Source of the DNA: CAG-390 sp045644325
GTDB taxonomy: Bacteria; Bacillota; Clostridia; Oscillospirales; CAG-272
DNA: 64,000 nucleotides
Assembly: GCA_045644325.1 (NCBI GenBank)
Contig: JAZRGT010000099.1
Coordinates: 1 to 64,000 of the forward strand
Direction: 5' to 3'
Below are positions 58,600 through 64,000 of the stretch, one piece after another. Position 1 is the stretch's first letter; each line of letters begins with the position of its first letter. Below the pieces are notes generated by a model, which worked only from the letters and a program-made list of their open reading frames with translations, ran no database searches and had not been told where the DNA came from. A program made the translations under genes and the position numbers.

Positions 58600-60024
58600 T
58601 TAAAGATTAAAGTACTTATCAAACTCTGCGGGGTGCGGGATCTTGGACATCTCGCTGCACTCGGCGCGCTTGGTCTTGATGAAGTTTTTGATAAGCTCCT
58701 CGGGGAATACGCCGCCTGCTGTGAGGTAGTCGTGGTCTGCCTCGAGAGCGGAGAGAGCTTCCTCGAGAGAGGTGGGAAGTCCCTTGAGCTTTGCCTTCTC
58801 TTCCTCGGGAAGGTGGAAGAGGTTGAAGTCGTAGGGACCCCAGCCTTCAGCGTGGGGATCGATCTTATTCTTGACACCGTCAAGACCTGCCATAAGGATT
58901 GCCGCGTAGCAGAAGTAGGGGTTGCAGGTCGCGTCGGGGTTACGAAGCTCGAAACGGCGCTTTTCGGGCGACTTTGCATAAGCGGGGATTCTGATTACCG
59001 CGCTTCTGTTCGAGGTCGCATAGCCGATTGTTACGGGTGCCTCGAAGCCGGGAACAAGTCTCTTGAAGGAGTTGGTGCTGGGGTTGGTGAGTGCGCAGAG
59101 GGATGCAATATGCTTGAGAAGTCCGCCCATGAAGTAATGCGCGGTTTCGGAGAGGTGAGCGTAGCCGTTATCGTCAGAGAATACGGGCTTGCCGTCCTTC
59201 ATAAGGAGCATATGAACGTGCATTCCGCTTCCTGCCTCGCCGTAGATGGGCTTGGGCATAAATGTTGCGGTCTTGCCGTACTTGAGCGCGGTGTTGTGGA
59301 TGATGTACTTGATCATCATAGTAGCATCAGCCATATGTACTACCTCGCCGAGCTGAGGCTCGATCTCAAACTGACCGGATGCGGCAACCTCGGGGTGGTG
59401 ATAGTTGATCTCGATGCCCATTTCCTTCATAAGAAGGCACATTTCGCTACGTGCTTCATAGGAAATATCAAAGGGCTTTGCAATGTGATAATTCTTCTGC
59501 TTGGGAACGACGACGCCGAGGCCCTCGGTTGCGCTGTTCCAATAGGACTGCTTTGCGTCGATGGAGGCGCTGATCTCGTTACCGCTGACCTGCCAGCCTG
59601 CGCGGTCGAAGAGATAGAACTCGAATTCGGGAAGAATGAACATCTCATCAGCGATGCCGCTCTTCTTCATTTCCGCAACAGCCGCCTTGATGATGTTTCT
59701 GGGGTACTGGGGCAGGGGGCGGTTTTCGGGTGTGTCGATGATCATTGCATTACCGGTCATCGAAAGGGTGGGAATGGAACAGAAGGGGTCGATGACTGCG
59801 GTATCGGGGTCGGGGATGAATACCATATCGCTCTTCTCTACTACCGCATAGCCGTAGTTGGACGCGTCAAAGCCGATACCGCTCTTCATAGTGTCCTCAG
59901 AGAAGTTAGCCGCGGGAATGGATACGTGACGGTACTGACCGTTGATATCGACCATCTTGAAGTCGATCATCTTTATACCGTTTTCTTCGATCATCTGAAT
60001 GATGTCTTTTACGTTCTTGCTCAT
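58600..60024 (-). CDS. glnA: glutamine synthetase, type I
   Basis: The 474-residue type I enzyme joins ammonia and glutamate with ATP. Motifs are FKMVDINGQYRHVSIPA, FILPEFEFYLFD, the SGMHVHMLL metal/substrate loop, and NRSAVIRIPAYAKSPEKRRFE. In the loop where enteric enzymes carry the adenylylated Tyr (NLYDLPPE), this one reads NLFHLPEE with Phe403, so that modification should be absent. Control may be by feedback or a repressor instead. A promoter with TTGATT and TATTAT lies just upstream. Confidence 0.95.
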   Translation of the reverse strand: MSKNVKDIIQMIEENGIKMIDFKMVDINGQYRHVSIPAANFSEDTMKSGIGFDASNYGYAVVEKSDMVFIPDPDTAVIDPFCSIPTLSMTGNAMIIDTPENRPLPQYPRNIIKAAVAEMKKSGIADEMFILPEFEFYLFDRAGWQVSGNEISASIDAKQSYWNSATEGLGVVVPKQKNYHIAKPFDISYEARSEMCLLMKEMGIEINYHHPEVAASGQFEIEPQLGEVVHMADATMMIKYIIHNTALKYGKTATFMPKPIYGEAGSGMHVHMLLMKDGKPVFSDDNGYAHLSETAHYFMGGLLKHIASLCALTNPSTNSFKRLVPGFEAPVTIGYATSNRSAVIRIPAYAKSPEKRRFELRNPDATCNPYFCYAAILMAGLDGVKNKIDPHAEGWGPYDFNLFHLPEEEKAKLKGLPTSLEEALSALEADHDYLTAGGVFPEELIKNFIKTKRAECSEMSKIPHPAEFDKYFNL

Positions 60025-60054
60025 TTTAGTGCCTCCGTATTTTTGGATGATAAT

Positions 60055-60083
60055 ATAATACTACAAAATGCGAAAAAAATCAA
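60055..60083 (-). promoter_or_regulatory. promoter of glnA
   Basis: TTGATT (60078-60083) and TATTAT (60055-60060) on the minus strand are 17 bases apart, inside the 76-base gap after the RACo-like gene. Confidence 0.6.
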
Positions 60084-60100
60084 TAGAAAAGTGATATTTT

Positions 60101-61492
60101 TTACTCAAACATCATATTTTCTACGAACAGATCGGTGAAATATTTGTTCGCTGACAGATCGACGTAATTTATCATTTTTATCAAGCCGTCGAGATCGTTT
60201 CCCTCGATAGCAAACTTTACCGTTCCCTGCAGACTGCTGTTATTCAGCGCAACGGTTTTGCCCGCGAGCTCGCGCGGGAGGAGTCCGCTGTTTACGGCAT
60301 TCTGTATATTGATCTTACTTGAAAATCCGCCCGAGATATACATATGGGAAATATCATCGAAATCAACGCCCTCGGTCTTCATCAGCGAGAGTATCGCCGA
60401 GCAGACTGCGGATTTGGCAAGCTGATACTGTCTTACGTCATCGGTGGCGAGGTAGACTCCGTCGGCGATTTCATAATCGTCGTCCATATAGCCCGTTTCG
60501 TCAATTATTTCGTTGCGAAGGAGCTCGGTGATTATGTCGATCAGACCTGTACCGCAGATGCCGACGGCTTTTTCGTCTGCAATCGTCTGATAGGTTGCGT
60601 TGCCGTAATCAAGACGGAAGGAATAGATCGCGCCCTTCGTTGCGCTCATTCCGCAGCTGATGTTCGCGCCCTCAAAGCAAGGTCCTGCTGCTGCGGCGGT
60701 GGCAACTCCCGACTTATTAGAGAACAATACTACCTCCGCATTAGTTCCGAGGTCGACGAGGAGATCGTACTTCCCTTCCTCGGGCGTTCCGACAAGTCCA
60801 AGGCCTGCGACGATATCCGCGCCGACGAATGATGCCACGGACGGGAGCGAGATTACAGTTTTTACGCCGCGAAGACCGATCGACTCTGCCTGCTCCGTTT
60901 TACTTTCAAGAAATACGGGAGTGTACGGTGCGACGCCGATGGATGACGGATCGATGCCGAATAGCGTGTGAAGCATAGTGACGTTTGCGGAAACGTACAT
61001 ATTATCAACGCATCCGACGTCAAATTCCGCGATCATTCGGTTGATTTCATTCACGAGAACCGATTGAAGCTCTTTTACCGAGTTCTTTTGGCAATAGTCA
61101 ATACGCGTAATAACGTCCGCGCCGTAAGCTCTTTGAGGATTTGTTGCAGTTGCGACCTTTACGGTCTTTTTCTCATCGAGCGAAACAAGGGCGAGGGCGA
61201 GGGTGGTAGTTCCAATATCGAGAGCGAAGCAGAGCTTGCCCGAAGCCGAACCGCTTGCGCTGATGCCGGTTTCTGAAATTATCGCGCTCTTTTCATAGGT
61301 TTCAACCTCAATGTCGGACTCGACAATATATCTGCACGCGAGCTTTTCTTCGCCGCAGACCTTGACCTTGCATTTGCCGCAGGTGCCTCTGCCGCCGCAG
61401 GGCTTTTCAATATCGAGTAAATCCGAGAGGACCGTACCTGCGGGCGCAAGTACGGTCTTTCCGTTTATTGTAACTTTAAACTGCTTATTCAT
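60101..61492 (-). CDS. RACo-like activator of corrinoid proteins
   Basis: The 463-residue protein has an N-terminal plant-type [2Fe-2S] ferredoxin domain (Cys at CGGRGTCGKC about 33-42, and LACRY) and a C-terminal ASKHA ATPase domain (ALDIGTTTLALALVSL, DLLVDLGTNAEVVLFSNKSG, and GLGLVGTPEEGKYD). Reductive activators of corrinoid enzymes reduce inactive Co(II) to Co(I) using ATP. It is shorter than the typical RACo (about 600) because the linker between the domains is short. It is last in the methyltransferase operon, one base after the DUF2284 gene. Confidence 0.87.
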   Translation of the reverse strand: MNKQFKVTINGKTVLAPAGTVLSDLLDIEKPCGGRGTCGKCKVKVCGEEKLACRYIVESDIEVETYEKSAIISETGISASGSASGKLCFALDIGTTTLALALVSLDEKKTVKVATATNPQRAYGADVITRIDYCQKNSVKELQSVLVNEINRMIAEFDVGCVDNMYVSANVTMLHTLFGIDPSSIGVAPYTPVFLESKTEQAESIGLRGVKTVISLPSVASFVGADIVAGLGLVGTPEEGKYDLLVDLGTNAEVVLFSNKSGVATAAAAGPCFEGANISCGMSATKGAIYSFRLDYGNATYQTIADEKAVGICGTGLIDIITELLRNEIIDETGYMDDDYEIADGVYLATDDVRQYQLAKSAVCSAILSLMKTEGVDFDDISHMYISGGFSSKINIQNAVNSGLLPRELAGKTVALNNSSLQGTVKFAIEGNDLDGLIKMINYVDLSANKYFTDLFVENMMFE

Positions 61493-61493
61493 T

Positions 61494-62048
61494 TTATTCT
61501 CCGTCGGGCGTGAACAGTACCGCGCCGAAATAGGTGACGGTATTCTGACCGTTGATGTACTTCATACCGGCAGACTTCGCAAGCTCGTTGACGTTGACAC
61601 AGTATGCCTCAAGCGACGCCATAGCGAGCTCGGGGAAACGGCAGGGCTCACCCGTGCGCTTGGCACAGACCTTGCAAACGCCGCATGCTCCGACACCGAG
61701 ATGAAGAGCGTTATTAATCCCCATCTCGCCAAAAGCAGAGCGGAGATTTTGCGATAACGGACGGAAGTTCTGCTTCGCCTCCGTCATTCCTTCGATATCA
61801 AAGCTGTCTTCAAGCTGTGATACTGTCTGATAAACCAGAGCGTATTTATAATTCTTCAACTGCGCTGTAAGGGCTTCGACATCGCCTACGTCGGGCGGGC
61901 ACATATAGCACTTTCCGCACATTCCGCATCCGTTTGAGAGGCAGATGTCACGAAATACGCGATCGGTCTTTATCTCGCTTGCGCGAATAACGCTTGCTTT
62001 GTTGGCGCCAAGCTCAAGCGCCTTATCAATAATAATCTTATCTTCCAT
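61494..62048 (-). CDS. DUF2284-family metal-binding protein
   Basis: The 184-residue protein has two Cys clusters, CGMCGKCYMCPPD (about 45) and CGVCKVCAKRTGEPCRFPE (about 125), which probably hold iron-sulfur or zinc sites. The family is found beside corrinoid methyltransferases. Its start overlaps the upstream UroD-like gene by 11 bases. The ATG at 62048 is chosen; an ATG at 62057 is in frame and possible. Confidence 0.82.
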   Translation of the reverse strand: MEDKIIIDKALELGANKASVIRASEIKTDRVFRDICLSNGCGMCGKCYMCPPDVGDVEALTAQLKNYKYALVYQTVSQLEDSFDIEGMTEAKQNFRPLSQNLRSAFGEMGINNALHLGVGACGVCKVCAKRTGEPCRFPELAMASLEAYCVNVNELAKSAGMKYINGQNTVTYFGAVLFTPDGE

Positions 62049-63051
62049 AATATTCATTACTTGCCGCAAAGAATGCGTCGATGTTCTCCCACGGAGTCAT
62101 GGGAGGTACGTCACAGCCGGTTGAGAGGACGAAATTCGGGTACTTCGAGCACTTCTCGAGAAGCGCGAGTGTTTCCAAGCGCACCTTTTCGGGAGTGCCG
62201 AGACGAAGTGTTCCCGCGGGATCTATATTGCCCATTACTACTGTATCGGCGGGGATATTCGGAATGATATCCTTCTCCATATCCACCGAGTTGCCGAAAT
62301 GGTAAGCGGCACAGCCCGTGGTCAGGATCGAATCGAGCATCTTGGGTACGTTATCGCCGCAGTTATGGTAAATGACCGCAAAGTCGTCAGTCTGCACCGC
62401 GTCTACGATCTTTTTGACGTATGGCGATCCGAATTCTTCCTCGAGAGTCGGGGAGAGCAGACCCGCTACGGGCTCTGCCATAACGATTCCGTTTGCGCCC
62501 GCAGCCTTGTATGCCTTGGCGTATTCGCAAAGGAATTCGGTGACCTTTTCAAGCACCGTGTGCACCATATCGGGATCATCGTAGCAATCCATCATTATTT
62601 CGGTCACGTCAAGAAGACGCGCCGCGAGGGAGAAAGGACCGATCATACCCGCGAGCACGGGGCGGTCGGTTATCTCCGCAGATGCATTTTTGATGGCGTC
62701 AAGATATATCTGCGTTCTGCCGCTTCCGACAGCAGGAACAGCGAGAGCTTCTGCTTCATCCATATCATTGACTATTCTGCCTTTGACGGTGGGAACCTCT
62801 TCGTCGGAAACCACGATATTGGCGCCGAAGCATTCAGCCTCGAGGGAAAGATCCATAAAGCTGACAGATGCGGCGGAGGGAGTTCTGTCGGCTACAGCCT
62901 TCATTCCCCTTGCCTGAAGCTCGCTCGAGGAGATCAAATCGCGGACGGTGACGCTGAGGAGGCTAACGCAGGGAAAGGAAAGTATCGGAATCGGATTCTT
63001 CGCGCCGATGCCTTTAAGCGACGCAATCCATTCTTTCATATTGTAATTCAT
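62038..63051 (-). CDS. UroD-family corrinoid methyltransferase, MtaA/CmuA-like
   Basis: The 337-residue TIM-barrel protein belongs to the uroporphyrinogen decarboxylase superfamily, in the branch of cobamide-dependent methyltransferases. A likely zinc site is HNCGDN (His-x-Cys) plus the Cys in STGCDVPPMTP, matching MtaA/MtbA enzymes that move a methyl group from a corrinoid protein to a thiol or folate. GAGGATTTCGAT precedes the ATG. It is 17 bases after another UroD-like gene and overlaps the DUF2284 gene. The methyl acceptor is unknown. Confidence 0.86.
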   Translation of the reverse strand: MNYNMKEWIASLKGIGAKNPIPILSFPCVSLLSVTVRDLISSSELQARGMKAVADRTPSAASVSFMDLSLEAECFGANIVVSDEEVPTVKGRIVNDMDEAEALAVPAVGSGRTQIYLDAIKNASAEITDRPVLAGMIGPFSLAARLLDVTEIMMDCYDDPDMVHTVLEKVTEFLCEYAKAYKAAGANGIVMAEPVAGLLSPTLEEEFGSPYVKKIVDAVQTDDFAVIYHNCGDNVPKMLDSILTTGCAAYHFGNSVDMEKDIIPNIPADTVVMGNIDPAGTLRLGTPEKVRLETLALLEKCSKYPNFVLSTGCDVPPMTPWENIDAFFAASNEYYGR

Positions 63052-63068
63052 ATCGAAATCCTCTGAAA

Positions 63069-64000
63069 TTAAATTCGGATATTCTTGATCTCTTCAGCGT
63101 AATACTGAACAAGCTCAAATTTTGAGCCGGGCAACAGACGGTGATCGGGACAGGGGATGAATCCTCCCATATCAAACAGACGTTTGATACGTTCAATCTC
63201 AACGTCGACAGCCTGCTTATCCTTGCGGAACGCGGTCTTATCCATACCGCCGACTCCGAGTATCTCTTTGCCATACTTCTTACGCGCGGGCTCGAACTGA
63301 TCGCCCCAAGTACCGATCTCGATTGGGAACAAGACGTTTACGCCCGTTTCAAGCCAAGTGGGGATCAGCTTTTCGGTGACTCCGTCGCAGTCGAGGGAGA
63401 TGATGTCGATGCCGTGCTTATGTAAAAGATCATTACGCTTTTTATAGTGCTTGCGGCAGAGCTCGTCAAAAAGTTCGGGGGAAAGGAGCGGTCCGCTCTT
63501 GTAGCAGATATCCTCCCAATAATGACCGAAATCAAACTGCGCTCCCGTAGCAAGTGCCGCCTCGACGCACTTATACTGCATCTCGGCATAGGTATCAACT
63601 ATGTCTGCGAAGAGTTCCTCGTCCTCATCATAGATGAGATAGCTCATACCCATTACGGTGGTTATATCTCTTATATGTCCCATAACGCTGCCGACGTGGA
63701 TTCCTATCGGAATATCGGTCGCGCGTGTTTCGTTAAATTTCTTTAAAGCCTCGGTGTTGACTCTTTCGGGTGAGTATTGCATTTTCGGTTTGAAAAGAGT
63801 TTCAAAAGCCTCACGGTCCTTGAGAAGATAATCATCTTCAGAAGGAATAGATACCACGCCAGGCTTGATGCGCTCAATAACACCGTTAGAAGTCAAGACT
63901 CTCTGCGTACCGTCGGGAAGATTTTCGAGCACTTCACGCTTGAAACGTGGAAACAGGTGGTTATTTGTACCTACCGTGTTGTACCAATTACAATCCCAAC
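63069..64000 (-). CDS. UroD-family protein, 5' end outside window
   Basis: The frame is open from the stop at 63069 to the right edge (over 300 residues), with an N-terminal region reading WDCNWYNTVGTNNHLFPRF at the edge, so the GTG at 63932 is not the start. UroD-superfamily features are GIHVGSVMGHIRD, FDFGHYWEDICYKSGP, DIISLDCDGVTEKLIPTW and a closing GGFIPCPDHRLLPG. It lacks the HxC zinc pair seen in its neighbour, so it may be a different methyltransferase subtype or non-zinc. It heads, within the window, the corrinoid operon. Confidence 0.84.
   Translation of the reverse strand, partial: WDCNWYNTVGTNNHLFPRFKREVLENLPDGTQRVLTSNGVIERIKPGVVSIPSEDDYLLKDREAFETLFKPKMQYSPERVNTEALKKFNETRATDIPIGIHVGSVMGHIRDITTVMGMSYLIYDEDEELFADIVDTYAEMQYKCVEAALATGAQFDFGHYWEDICYKSGPLLSPELFDELCRKHYKKRNDLLHKHGIDIISLDCDGVTEKLIPTWLETGVNVLFPIEIGTWGDQFEPARKKYGKEILGVGGMDKTAFRKDKQAVDVEIERIKRLFDMGGFIPCPDHRLLPGSKFELVQYYAEEIKNIRI

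Noticed and set aside
58633..60138. Plus-strand frame opposite glnA (501 residues)
   Set aside because: Antisense shadow of glnA, with no ribosome site.

Overview
The window looks like chromosome of an anaerobic, spore-forming Bacillota of class Clostridia, probably an uncultured gut lineage; this is inferred from gene content, and no rRNA is present. Supporting signs are both dipicolinate synthase genes (DpaA/DpaB), a Clostridia-style nucleoside importer under a guanine riboswitch, an EF-G-like second translation factor, an OadG/carboxyltransferase gene set, a corrinoid methyltransferase set with a RACo-type activator, and promoters that repeatedly show TTGACA-like and TATAAT boxes 17 bases apart. 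Most genes are in tight operons with GGAGG-type ribosome sites and strong hairpin terminators. I saw no tRNA, rRNA, CRISPR array, prophage or transposase gene.

Layout. 1-4.9 kb: edge of a GH106-like glycoside hydrolase, an SDR reductase plus AAC(3)-type acetyltransferase pair, and an XRE regulator. 5-9.7 kb: a membrane protein, HAD phosphatase, pheS and pheT operon. 9.8-12.6 kb: a tyrosine recombinase and a short MutS-family ATPase. 12.6-16.3 kb: response regulator, attenuator-like hairpin, sensor kinase and HtrA protease, a probable envelope-stress unit. 16.5-23 kb: ychF, an AT-rich islet with a repeat protein and small XRE regulator, a HAAS/DUF4097 pair, trmB-truB and a membrane protein. 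23-31.3 kb: EF-G-like GTPase, the nagA-membrane protein-metG-tatD operon and a DUF975 protein. 31.3-33.9 kb: a possible MITE beside metY-metA, which make O-acetylhomoserine and convert it to homocysteine. 33.9-41.4 kb: dpaA-dpaB, then bmp lipoprotein, ABC ATPase, two permeases and birA behind a guanine riboswitch.

41.4-48.9 kb holds YitT-ComEC, a divergent stand-alone ComEC-like metallo-hydrolase, a GntR-ABC exporter unit and a duplicated secreted protein. 48.9-53.1 kb holds a two-module membrane-anchored protein, a large FAD oxidoreductase, mscL and a zinc-ribbon membrane protein. 53.1-56.1 kb is the most unusual locus: an operon built like a biotin-dependent Na+-pumping decarboxylase (carboxyltransferase, OadG, biotin carrier, OadA) in which the carrier is cut off before its biotin domain and the OadA homologue has lost its metal ligands and catalytic lysine. 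56.3-58.3 kb has a membrane-bound XRE regulator with a possibly structured leader, and a gene-free stretch carrying a 54-base inverted repeat. 58.3-64 kb has a zinc-ribbon protein with glnA, then a RACo-like activator, a DUF2284 protein and two UroD-family methyltransferase homologues running off the right edge.

The coordinates come from reading the sequence by eye. Family calls rest on remembered motifs and lengths, not on searches. Promoters are consensus matches only.
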